Of a DNA stretch of 48,485 nucleotides, positions 34,210 to 42,783 are shown piece after piece (position 1 is the first letter of the stretch; each line of letters starts with the position of its first letter). The notes under the pieces are model-generated. The model was given only the letters and a program-made list of their open reading frames with translations, made no database searches and was not told where the DNA came from. Source of the stretch: Bacteroidota bacterium (lineage in GTDB: Bacteria; Bacteroidota; Bacteroidia; Flavobacteriales; Flavobacteriaceae); assembly GCA_018335575.1 (NCBI GenBank), contig JAGXRT010000084.1, positions 1 to 48,485 of the forward strand, read 5' to 3'. The translations under genes were made by a program, and so were the position numbers.

Positions 34210-36141
34210 ATGGATTTTACATATACAATATTAATACCGTTAATTCCGCTCGCAGTTTTTCTTATTTTAGGACTTAATGCCTTAAAGATAAAAGAAAATG
34301 TAGCCGGAATTGTAGGAGTTTTAGGATTACTTGCTTCTACAATTTTATCATTTTATACCGCCTTTCAGTACTTTTTTAAGGTTGGGAAAGTAGATGGCGT
34401 TTACCAAACCTTTGTTGAAAAAACAACTTGGATGAATTTCACCGACACCTTAGCTATCGATATGGGTGTTTTAATTGATCCGATTTCAGTAATGATGTTG
34501 GTAGTTGTTTCTACCATTTCATTAATGGTGCATTTATACAGTAGAGGATATATGCATGGCGACCAAGGATTTACACGATTCTTCGCGTATTTATCGCTGT
34601 TCTCATTCTCTATGTACGGATTGGTGCTGGCTACCAACTTATTCCAAATTTATATTTTCTGGGAATTGGTTGGGGTGTCATCGTTCTTACTAATTGGATA
34701 TTATTACACAAAACCATCAGCCATTGCTGCCTCTAAAAAAGCCTTTATAGTAACTCGCTTTGCTGATTTTGGATTTTTAGTAGGAGTTATCATGATTGGT
34801 TTTTATACCGGAACATTTGATTTTGTTACCTTAAATGACCCAATTGCATTGCAGGATACGGCATCACCAATCATGCAGAATATTGGAGTGACTTTTATGG
34901 GCTTTTCGGTAATCACAACTGCTTTGGTATTGATTTTTGTAGGCGGAGCCGGTAAATCGGCTATGTTCCCGCTTCACATTTGGTTACCTGATGCGATGGA
35001 AGGTCCAACACCGGTTTCTGCGTTAATACACGCTGCAACCATGGTTGTTGCGGGCGTATACTTAGTAGCTAGATTATTCCCGATGTTCCACTTCATTGAA
35101 GGCGGAATTGCACTGGAAGTAGTAGCCTATGTGGGAGGATTCTCCTCATTAATAGCAGCTGTAATCGCTTTAACACAATACGACATAAAACGAATTTTAG
35201 CCTTCTCAACCATGTCACAAATTGGTTATATGATGATGGCATTGGGTATTTCAGGATATGGTGGTGTTGAAGGATTAGGATTTACAGCTTCGATGTTCCA
35301 CTTATTTACACATGCAATGTTTAAGGCTTTATTATTCTTAGGCGCAGGTTCTGTAATTCATGCTGTACACAGCAATGTGTTGCAAGATATGGGTGGCTTA
35401 AGAAAATATATGCCAATAACCAATATTACCTTTTTAATTGCTGCTTTAGCAATTGCAGGAGTTCCGCCATTTGCAGGCTTCTTCAGTAAAGATGAAATCT
35501 TGGCAGCGGCTTATGAAAGCAATCAATTATTGTTCTGGGTTGAATGGATTGTAGCTGGTTTAACAGCCTTTTATATGTTTAGATTGTACTTTGGTATATT
35601 CTGGGGTAAAGAACGTGTTTACAAGCATGCTCCACATGAATCGCCTTTATCAATGACATTGCCTCTGATGTTTTTAGCAGTTGTATCTGCGATTGCAGGT
35701 TTAGTTCCTTTCAGTCAGTTTGTAAGTCCAGATTTAGTTGGATATACTACTCACATTCATATGGATATTGCAGCAATGTCAGTGGGAATTGGAGTTTTAG
35801 GAATTGCAATTGCATGGATAATGTATAAAAAAGAAACAACCATTGCAGATAAAATTACATCGGCATTTGGATTCTTCTATAAATGGACTTACAACAAGTT
35901 TTATATTGATGAGCTTTACTTGTTTATTACGCGTCAAATAATTTTTAAACGGATTGCTCAACCATTTGCTTGGTTTGACAAAAATGTCGTTGATGGAACC
36001 ATGAATTTGATAGGTAATACAACAGTTGATATTTCTAAAAAAATAAAAGGTGCACAATCGGGCAAAGTACAAGATTATGCTTTTGCTTTTATTTCAGGAG
36101 TTGTAATTGTCATAATGGTTTTCATCTATTTTATGAACTAA
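34210..36141 (+). CDS. nuoL: NADH-quinone oxidoreductase subunit L
   Basis: Distal antiporter-like proton-pumping subunit, 643 aa, with the long C-terminal lateral helix and final TM. Key residues are present: Glu152 in WELVGVSSFLLIGYYY (TM5), Lys249 in GGAGKSAMFPLHIWLPDAMEGPTPVSA (TM7) and His274 in LIHAATMV (TM8). Length is slightly above the E. coli form (613). Normal subunit with 11-bp spacing from nuoK. Confidence 0.96.
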   Translation: MDFTYTILIPLIPLAVFLILGLNALKIKENVAGIVGVLGLLASTILSFYTAFQYFFKVGKVDGVYQTFVEKTTWMNFTDTLAIDMGVLIDPISVMMLVVVSTISLMVHLYSRGYMHGDQGFTRFFAYLSLFSFSMYGLVLATNLFQIYIFWELVGVSSFLLIGYYYTKPSAIAASKKAFIVTRFADFGFLVGVIMIGFYTGTFDFVTLNDPIALQDTASPIMQNIGVTFMGFSVITTALVLIFVGGAGKSAMFPLHIWLPDAMEGPTPVSALIHAATMVVAGVYLVARLFPMFHFIEGGIALEVVAYVGGFSSLIAAVIALTQYDIKRILAFSTMSQIGYMMMALGISGYGGVEGLGFTASMFHLFTHAMFKALLFLGAGSVIHAVHSNVLQDMGGLRKYMPITNITFLIAALAIAGVPPFAGFFSKDEILAAAYESNQLLFWVEWIVAGLTAFYMFRLYFGIFWGKERVYKHAPHESPLSMTLPLMFLAVVSAIAGLVPFSQFVSPDLVGYTTHIHMDIAAMSVGIGVLGIAIAWIMYKKETTIADKITSAFGFFYKWTYNKFYIDELYLFITRQIIFKRIAQPFAWFDKNVVDGTMNLIGNTTVDISKKIKGAQSGKVQDYAFAFISGVVIVIMVFIYFMN

Positions 36142-36154
36142 CTAATTTAAGATT

Positions 36155-37648
36155 ATGGATATATTATCATTATTTGTTATAGTTCCTGTTTTAACCGTTT
36201 TAATTTTAGTATTTGCTAAAGATTTAAAACAGGCACGCACCATTGCTTTAATTGGAGGATTAGTTCAATTAGGCATGGCTGTTAATTTACTTTTTGAATA
36301 TTTCAAAGAGCGCGCACTAGTACCAACTTCAGAAAGTCCAATGTTGTTTGTTAAAGACTACATTTGGTTTGAGAATTTCAACATCCATTACACTATTGGA
36401 GTTGATGGAATATCAGTAGCTATGTTAATATTAACATCAATAGTAGTATTAGCTGGTGTATTTATATCATGGAAAATTAAAGATTTGCCAAAAGAATTCT
36501 TTGTGTCTCTAATTGTATTAGCAACTGGGGTGTATGGATTTTTTATTTCAATTGATTTGTTTACCATGTTTATTTTCTATGAAATAGCAGTTATTCCAAT
36601 GTACTTATTAATTGGTATTTGGGGTTCTGGACCTAGAGAATATTCAGCAATGAAATTAACTTTGATGTTAATGGGTGCTTCAGCTTTATTATTAGTTGGA
36701 ATTTTAGGTATTTACTTTAATTCAAATGCCGATGGAGGAGCATTAACCTTTAATATTTTAGAAATTGCTAAAGTTAACATCCCGTTTGAAGCTCAGAAAT
36801 TGTTCTTCCCATTAACATTTATTGGGTTTGCAGTTTTAGGTGCTTTATTCCCGTTTCATACGTGGTCACCTGATGGTCACGCATCAGCACCTACAGCAGT
36901 ATCAATGTTACACGCAGGGGTATTAATGAAATTAGGAGGTTACGGTATTTTTAGAGTTGCCATGTATTTATTACCATTAGGCGCAATTGATTGGTCTTGG
37001 TTCTTCATCATACTTGCAGTAATTGGAGTTGTTTACGGAGCTTTGGCAGCTATTCGTCAAAATGATTTAAAATACATCAACGCCTATTCATCAGTGAGTC
37101 ACCTTGGAATGGTGTTGGTTGCTTTATTAATGTTGAATAAAACCGCTTGGAACGGAGCCATCTTACAATCCCTATCACACGGATTTATGACGGCACTTTT
37201 CTTTGCCTTAATTGGTATGATTTACGAAAGAACACACACCCGTGATATTCAGAAATTAGGAGGCTTATTAAAAGTGCTTCCGTTTATATCTGCAGTATAC
37301 ATTATCGGTGGTATGGCATCCTTAGGATTACCTGGATTTAGTGGTTTCGTTGCTGAGATGAACATCTTCGTAGGAGCATTCCAACATCAGGATTTATTTC
37401 ACAGGGTAGCAACTATCGCTACGATATCAGCTATTGTTGTAACTGCAGTATACATATTACGTGTAGTTGGAATAATGTTGATGGGGCCGATTAAAAATGA
37501 AGAGTTTAATGATTTACCGCCATCGACCTGGTTTGAGCGTTACGGACTTTATTTATTATTGATTCCGATTATCGGTATGGGTATGGCGCCGCTTTGGTTA
37601 AGCGATATGATTTTAGATAGTTTAACGCCTTTTATAGCGCGTTTTTAA
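36155..37648 (+). CDS. nuoM: NADH-quinone oxidoreductase subunit M
   Basis: Antiporter-like proton-pumping subunit, 497 aa with about 14 TM segments. Glu143 of TM5 (FYEIAVIPMYLLIG), a TM8 Lys259 (HAGVLMKLGGYG) and the TM12 Glu (GFVAEMNIF) are conserved. The TM7 segment reads GFAVLGALFPFHTWSPDGH. The lysine of the usual FAVKxP motif (E. coli Lys234) is replaced by Leu228. Starts 13 bp after nuoL. Confidence 0.95.
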   Translation: MDILSLFVIVPVLTVLILVFAKDLKQARTIALIGGLVQLGMAVNLLFEYFKERALVPTSESPMLFVKDYIWFENFNIHYTIGVDGISVAMLILTSIVVLAGVFISWKIKDLPKEFFVSLIVLATGVYGFFISIDLFTMFIFYEIAVIPMYLLIGIWGSGPREYSAMKLTLMLMGASALLLVGILGIYFNSNADGGALTFNILEIAKVNIPFEAQKLFFPLTFIGFAVLGALFPFHTWSPDGHASAPTAVSMLHAGVLMKLGGYGIFRVAMYLLPLGAIDWSWFFIILAVIGVVYGALAAIRQNDLKYINAYSSVSHLGMVLVALLMLNKTAWNGAILQSLSHGFMTALFFALIGMIYERTHTRDIQKLGGLLKVLPFISAVYIIGGMASLGLPGFSGFVAEMNIFVGAFQHQDLFHRVATIATISAIVVTAVYILRVVGIMLMGPIKNEEFNDLPPSTWFERYGLYLLLIPIIGMGMAPLWLSDMILDSLTPFIARF

Positions 37649-37667
37649 TAATATAAACAGATAAAAA

Positions 37668-39095
37668 ATGGATTTTAGTAGTTTATTATTAATGCGTCAC
37701 GAATTTGTTCTTCTAGCAATCTTATTACTGATGATTGTAGCAGAAATCTTTGTGAGCGAAAAAAATAAAAAAAACCTGGTTAATTTAGGCATCGTTCTTT
37801 TTGCAATTCACACTGCAATTGGTTTACTGCCGTTAACAGAAGGAACGCTTTTTGGAGGCATGTACAAAACAACCGTGTTAACACATTTCTTTAAAAGCGT
37901 ATTAAATATAGGAGTGTTAATTTTATTGCTTCAGTCGGGTGATTGGTTACGTGATAAAGTAGCAAATCAGAATAAAGCGACAGAATTCTTTATGTTAATA
38001 TTCTCATCTTTATTGGGATTATTTTACATGATTTCTGCTGGAGATTTCCTGATGTTTTACATCGGTTTAGAACTTTCTACCTTACCGATTACTGCTTTAG
38101 TAGCTTATGAATCATTAAAACAAAAATCGAGCGAAGCTGGTATTAAATTAATTTTATCGGCTGCATTAGCATCAGGTACTTCGTTATTTGGTATTACTAT
38201 GATGTATGCTACTTCGGGATCACTTTATTTTGATTTGATGACCATAACAGCAGATAACTTAACCATTTTAGGGTTTTTAATGTTCTTTGCAGGTTTAGCA
38301 TTTAAAATATCATTAGCGCCATTTCATTTTTGGACTGCAGATGTTTATGAAGGAGCACCAATTAGTGTTGCATCTTACTTGTCTGTTATTTCAAAAGGAG
38401 CAGCTGCCTTTGTGTTGATGATTTTACTATTCACGTTGTTTAGACCTTTAGAATCTATCTGGATAAACTTAATGTATGTGATTGCTTTGTTAACCATGTT
38501 TATTGGTAACTTATTTGCCATTCGTCAACAAAATTTAAAGCGATTCTTAGCTTTTTCTTCTATTGCACAAGCAGGTTTTATTTTATTAGGCTTGCTATCA
38601 GTGGATCAATTAGGAGCTACAACCGTAATCTATTTTGTCATGATATATGTGTTTTCTAATTTAGGAGCTTTTGGTGTGGTACAAGCTATATCAAATGCAA
38701 CCGGTAAAGAAGAAATTGGTGATTATGATGGTTTGTATAGAACGAATCCGTTATTGAGTTTAGTAATGTTATTAGCTTTATTCTCATTGGCCGGAATTCC
38801 GCCAGTTGCAGGTTTCTTTGGTAAGTTTTTCTTATTTATGGCTGCTGCCTCTAAAGGATATTATTTATTAGTATTCTTGGCTGTAGTTAACGTAACAATT
38901 TCATTATATTATTATTTATTGGTAGTAAGAGCTATGTTTTTACGTAAAAGCGACACTGCAATTCCATACTTTAAAAGTAAACCAATGATGAAATTAGGTT
39001 TGATTATAACAGTAGTTGGTATACTTTCTATTGGATTATACGCTCCTTTATACGATTACTTATTTGAAATTAGTAACAGTATTTTTAAATTATAA
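37668..39095 (+). CDS. nuoN: NADH-quinone oxidoreductase subunit N
   Basis: Antiporter-like proton-pumping subunit nearest the NuoK-J hinge, 475 aa with about 14 TM segments. Key charged residues are retained: Glu135 (GLELSTLPITALVAY), TM7 Lys213 (GLAFKISLAPFHFWTADVYEGAP) and TM8 Lys243 (VISKGAA). It is the last canonical nuo gene, and a small unknown gene begins 3 bp after its stop. Confidence 0.95.
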   Translation: MDFSSLLLMRHEFVLLAILLLMIVAEIFVSEKNKKNLVNLGIVLFAIHTAIGLLPLTEGTLFGGMYKTTVLTHFFKSVLNIGVLILLLQSGDWLRDKVANQNKATEFFMLIFSSLLGLFYMISAGDFLMFYIGLELSTLPITALVAYESLKQKSSEAGIKLILSAALASGTSLFGITMMYATSGSLYFDLMTITADNLTILGFLMFFAGLAFKISLAPFHFWTADVYEGAPISVASYLSVISKGAAAFVLMILLFTLFRPLESIWINLMYVIALLTMFIGNLFAIRQQNLKRFLAFSSIAQAGFILLGLLSVDQLGATTVIYFVMIYVFSNLGAFGVVQAISNATGKEEIGDYDGLYRTNPLLSLVMLLALFSLAGIPPVAGFFGKFFLFMAAASKGYYLLVFLAVVNVTISLYYYLLVVRAMFLRKSDTAIPYFKSKPMMKLGLIITVVGILSIGLYAPLYDYLFEISNSIFKL

Positions 39096-39098
39096 ATT

Positions 39099-39425
39099 AT
39101 GGCACTTTTAGGATCACATCAGTTTGGAGATATAGAAGGTACACGTGTTACTTTCGTAGAAAAAGGAACTTCTAAAGAACGTGCAGATTTTTTATCGGCA
39201 TTGTTAAAACATAATAATTTTGAAGTTATTATAGCAGAAGATAAACGAAAATCAGAAGAAGAGCCACAATTGTATACCGTTGCTGTTACTGATATGGTAT
39301 TTAACCCAACCGTATGGGTATATCAACGCAGATTAAAAACCTTTGACGGGAGAAAAGTTACTCCTGCCTATTGGAATCAGGTTGATGAAGATACCAAACC
39401 ACAATATTGGGAATACATGAAATAA
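39099..39425 (+). CDS. uncharacterised 108-aa protein at the end of the nuo operon
   Basis: No family is recognised. The product is soluble, has no Cys, no signal peptide and no TM segment, and ends in an aromatic-rich tail (PQYWEYMK). It has an alpha/beta look with SKERADFLSALLKHNNFEVIIAED as a helix-strand pair, then YTVAVTDMVFNPTVWVYQRRLKTFDGRKVTPAYW. It is not NuoE-like, because it lacks cluster cysteines. The 3-bp gap to nuoN and the terminator right after it show co-transcription with complex I. Assembly factor or regulator roles are speculation. Confidence 0.82.
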   Translation: MALLGSHQFGDIEGTRVTFVEKGTSKERADFLSALLKHNNFEVIIAEDKRKSEEEPQLYTVAVTDMVFNPTVWVYQRRLKTFDGRKVTPAYWNQVDEDTKPQYWEYMK

Positions 39426-39440
39426 CTATTTCATTTACTT

Positions 39441-39470
39441 AAAAAAAGCTACCAGATGGTAGCTTTTTTT
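39441..39470. terminator. bidirectional intrinsic terminator
   Basis: AAAAAAAGCTACC (39441-39453) pairs with GGTAGCTTTTTTT (39458-39470) around AGAT. It ends the nuo operon and also overlaps the stop codon of the convergent antiporter gene. Confidence 0.9.
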
Positions 39471-41304
39471 ATACTTCTAATCCTTCAAGTTCTTTGCCTA
39501 AATAAATAAACTTATAACCTTTCTGAACTTTAGAAACGGATTTAAATGTGGTAATTATATGAATTATCCCATAATTATCTTTTACAAATAATGGGATAGA
39601 GTATTTAGCGGCATTAATTGATGCTAAAACACTTTCATAATGTTCTGTAGATTTCAAATGAAGTTCATTTATAACGGGATAATCTCTTGCTACTTCACTT
39701 AAATTAATAAAATCATCCGTTACTGAAAATAAAATTTCGTCGGCAACAGACTTAGGATTTTTTAATTCATGTGGACTGATAAGTCTAAAAGAACCGCTTT
39801 CTCCAAATTGTTCACTAAACTTACTCATTGCAAACTTATTTACCTCATTACTACCTGATAGGGCTAACAGATATCCTATATCATTTAACTCAATATTTTC
39901 TAATAAATCATCAGAATAAATATTGTCTTCAAAAGCTTCCAAACTTAATTCTTTAGCTTTATCAACCAAAATTGGATTGCTATCAATTAAAACAACTCTT
40001 CTGCCTTGTTCTTGTAAGTACAATGCAATTAATCTTGACACTTCGGATGCTCCAATTATTAAAACACCGGTTGAGTGTTTTAAGTATACTCCTAAGCCTT
40101 TTGCTACTAATCTTGCAGTAGTAGCATTTAAAAGTACCGTTCCCAGTACAACCATAAAAACCAAGGGTGTTATATATTCTGCGCCCTCTTTGCCCGCCAA
40201 TGCTAATTTCAAACCAAAGAGTGAAGCAATACCGGCAGCTACAATTCCTCTTGGTCCAACCCAACTGATAAAAAATTTTTCTTTACTATTTAACGATGAA
40301 TTTCTGGAACTTAAAAATACGCCAATTGGTCTTATTATAAGTATAATAATAAGGAACAAAATTAATATATTGTTATTTAACAGTAATTTTAACTCTCTAA
40401 TATTAATGTTAGCTGCTAATAATATAAACAGCATTGATATTAATAAAATGCTAATAGTCTCCTTAAAGTAAATAATGTCTTTTAACTCTGTAACATTTTT
40501 GTTGCCAATTACCATTCCCATAACAACAACCGTTAATAAACCCGATTCGTGGGCAAACAAATCGGATATAACAAAAATTAATAAAACGGTTGCCAGTGTT
40601 ATTAAATTCATCAAATAATGTGGAATCCAATTGCGTTTAATGGCAAAATACAAGGCATGCGCTGCGGTAAATCCAAGAGAAAATCCGGTAACAACTATCT
40701 TGGAAAAATCAATAACTGCTTGTGTTGTGTACGATTCTCCGCTGCCTTGACCAACATTGATAAACTCAAAAATTAATACTGCAACTAAGGCTCCAATCGG
40801 ATCAATAAGAATACTTTCCCATTTTAAAACCGTAGAAATTTCCTTTTTTAAGGGTAAATTTCGCAAAATAGGATTGATTACTGTTGGGCCTGTTACAATT
40901 ATTAGTGATGAAAATAAAAATGACATTGCCCAGTTTAACCCAATCAAGTAATGCACAGCCAAAGCTCCACCAATTAACGTTACCAAAGAACCAAGAGTAA
41001 TTAGTTTAAAAATAACAGGACCAACACTTTTAATTTCACTTTTTTTAAGTGTCATACTTCCTTCAAATAAAATTATTCCGATTGCTAAAGACACAAAACT
41101 AAATAGCTGATTACTAGGAAATAATCCATGGGTTCCATTCCAGATGGGCTCAATCCATTTACTTCCGTCAATTGTTAAAAAAGTAGAAAAAGGACCAACT
41201 ATTAAACCAATTAAAATTAAGGGTAAAATGGCCGGTAATTTTGATTTCCATGCAACCCACTGAGCAAAAATTCCAAGAATTACTATACTTGATAACTCTA
41301 ACAT
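39469..41304 (-). CDS. CPA1-type cation:proton antiporter with TrkA-N-like C-terminus
   Basis: Inner-membrane antiporter (NhaP/KefB-like), 611 aa, with about 12 TM segments over residues 1-400. The ion-binding helix has WESILIDPIGA with Asp168, a CPA1 position that usually reads GESLLND. The TM near residues 135-145 has VTGPTVINPI. Residues about 405-520 form a TrkA-N-like Rossmann domain, GVLIIGASEVSRLIALYLQE then VVLIDSN. Its glycine motif is incomplete (GASEVS), so nucleotide gating is uncertain. A further C-terminal domain (about 525-605) follows. Whether Na+, K+ or both are exchanged for H+ cannot be read from sequence. Confidence 0.88.
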   Translation of the reverse strand: MLELSSIVILGIFAQWVAWKSKLPAILPLILIGLIVGPFSTFLTIDGSKWIEPIWNGTHGLFPSNQLFSFVSLAIGIILFEGSMTLKKSEIKSVGPVIFKLITLGSLVTLIGGALAVHYLIGLNWAMSFLFSSLIIVTGPTVINPILRNLPLKKEISTVLKWESILIDPIGALVAVLIFEFINVGQGSGESYTTQAVIDFSKIVVTGFSLGFTAAHALYFAIKRNWIPHYLMNLITLATVLLIFVISDLFAHESGLLTVVVMGMVIGNKNVTELKDIIYFKETISILLISMLFILLAANINIRELKLLLNNNILILFLIIILIIRPIGVFLSSRNSSLNSKEKFFISWVGPRGIVAAGIASLFGLKLALAGKEGAEYITPLVFMVVLGTVLLNATTARLVAKGLGVYLKHSTGVLIIGASEVSRLIALYLQEQGRRVVLIDSNPILVDKAKELSLEAFEDNIYSDDLLENIELNDIGYLLALSGSNEVNKFAMSKFSEQFGESGSFRLISPHELKNPKSVADEILFSVTDDFINLSEVARDYPVINELHLKSTEHYESVLASINAAKYSIPLFVKDNYGIIHIITTFKSVSKVQKGYKFIYLGKELEGLEV

Positions 41305-41447
41305 ATCAATTAATTTCTTCTAATATAATTAATTATAATTTAACTGCTGCATTTCTGTAAAAATTGCGCATTTTTATATCATTTGATTATAAAATACAAT
41401 TTTTATGGTCTATATTTACTCAAGTTTTACATCTTAACTACTAACAT

Positions 41448-42722
41448 ATGAAACTCAAACAACTAACTGAAGATTGGACCTCAGTAGTTATAGCATCACT
41501 TTTAATATTTGCTATCGTTGCTACATCGTTTTTTCCTGAACTACCTAAATTTGGCCCTAAAGAAGGCTGGACAGGGTGGACCGTATTAAGCGCTGAGGTA
41601 TTTACAACCGGAAACTCAATTAGATTACTCTTAACTTTTTTATACTTCTTCTTATTTACCTTAATTGGAGGAAGCTTAATGGGTAAATCTATTAAAAACA
41701 TCGTAAGAGCATTCCCACTCGTTTTTTTATTATCCATGGCAGCTCAATTTATTGCATCGAGTGGTTCCATGAAAAATTTAGGTTTAGAAACTGTACTGTT
41801 TTCATTACTTATTGGGTTAGCCATTAGCAATATTTTCAAAGTTCCACAATGGTTAAAGTCTGGAATTCAAAGCGAATTTTACATTAAAATTGGATTGGTG
41901 ATGCTAGGTGCCTCAGTATTGTTTTCAGAAATTATGAAAGCCGGATTTTTTGGTCTAATTCAGGCAGTTATCGTAGTAATTTCTGTATGGTATTTTGCTT
42001 TTTGGATTGCCAAAAAGATGAAAATTGATGAAGAACTTTCTATAATGATGGCAAGTGCCGTAAGTATTTGCGGTGTATCTGCCGCTATTGCAACCGCCGG
42101 AGCCATTAAAGGCGATAACAAGAAATTAAGTTACGTAGTGTCCTTGGTGCTCATTGTAGCCATTCCTATGATGATTTTCATGCCGCTTATTGCACGTTGG
42201 TTAGGGCTAAGTGATGAGGCAACCGGTGCTTGGTTAGGCGGTACTATTGATACCACAGGAGCGGTGGTAGCATCAGGAACTATAGCTGGTGATATTGCTT
42301 TAAAGTTTAGTACTATCATTAAATTTTCACAGAATATTTTATTGGGTGTTGCTGCTTTTCTTATTTCTATTTATTGGACCTTTAAACAAGTAGAAGGTAA
42401 TAAAGCTGCAGAAAAACCAACACTTAAAGTTATTTGGGATCGTTTCCCTAAATTTGTGCTTGGATTTATTTTAGTTTCACTATTTTTCTCATTTGTAGTT
42501 TCACCAGAAACTGCCGAATTAACAGGAAAAACCATTAAGAGTTATCAGTCTTTATGGTTCAATTTAGCTTTTATTTGCATTGGTTTGGAAACCCGATTTA
42601 AAGATATTATTGAACTTGACAGAGGCCGTCCTTTGATGGCATTTTTAACTGCTCAATTATTTAATATTATAATTACATTAGCTGTTGCTCATGTATTGTT
42701 TGAAATGCTTTGGGTAGGATAA
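41448..42722 (+). CDS. YeiH/UPF0324-family membrane protein (putative sulfate exporter)
   Basis: Polytopic inner-membrane protein of 424 aa with about ten or eleven TM segments. Diagnostic segments are MASAVSICGVSAAIATAGAIKGD and GAWLGGTIDTTGAVVASG. The family is annotated as a putative sulfate exporter, with little direct experimental support, so the substrate is uncertain. It is preceded by a 143-bp AT-rich region shared divergently with the antiporter gene, in which I find only imperfect -7-like strings. A terminator follows directly. Confidence 0.86.
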   Translation: MKLKQLTEDWTSVVIASLLIFAIVATSFFPELPKFGPKEGWTGWTVLSAEVFTTGNSIRLLLTFLYFFLFTLIGGSLMGKSIKNIVRAFPLVFLLSMAAQFIASSGSMKNLGLETVLFSLLIGLAISNIFKVPQWLKSGIQSEFYIKIGLVMLGASVLFSEIMKAGFFGLIQAVIVVISVWYFAFWIAKKMKIDEELSIMMASAVSICGVSAAIATAGAIKGDNKKLSYVVSLVLIVAIPMMIFMPLIARWLGLSDEATGAWLGGTIDTTGAVVASGTIAGDIALKFSTIIKFSQNILLGVAAFLISIYWTFKQVEGNKAAEKPTLKVIWDRFPKFVLGFILVSLFFSFVVSPETAELTGKTIKSYQSLWFNLAFICIGLETRFKDIIELDRGRPLMAFLTAQLFNIIITLAVAHVLFEMLWVG

Positions 42723-42740
42723 TTTAATATTAACTTATAA

Positions 42741-42773
42741 ATAAAAAACCCTTCAGTAAGAAGGGTTTTTTAT
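42741..42773. terminator. bidirectional intrinsic terminator
   Basis: ATAAAAAACCCTTC (42741-42754) pairs with GAAGGGTTTTTTAT (42760-42773) around AGTAA. It serves the YeiH-family gene and the convergent giant surface-protein gene. Confidence 0.9.
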
Positions 42774-42783
42774 TTACAGTATT

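Noticed and set aside
39099-39425. The small nuo-linked protein as a replacement NuoE or electron-input subunit
   Set aside because: It has no cysteines and no flavin- or cluster-binding motif.
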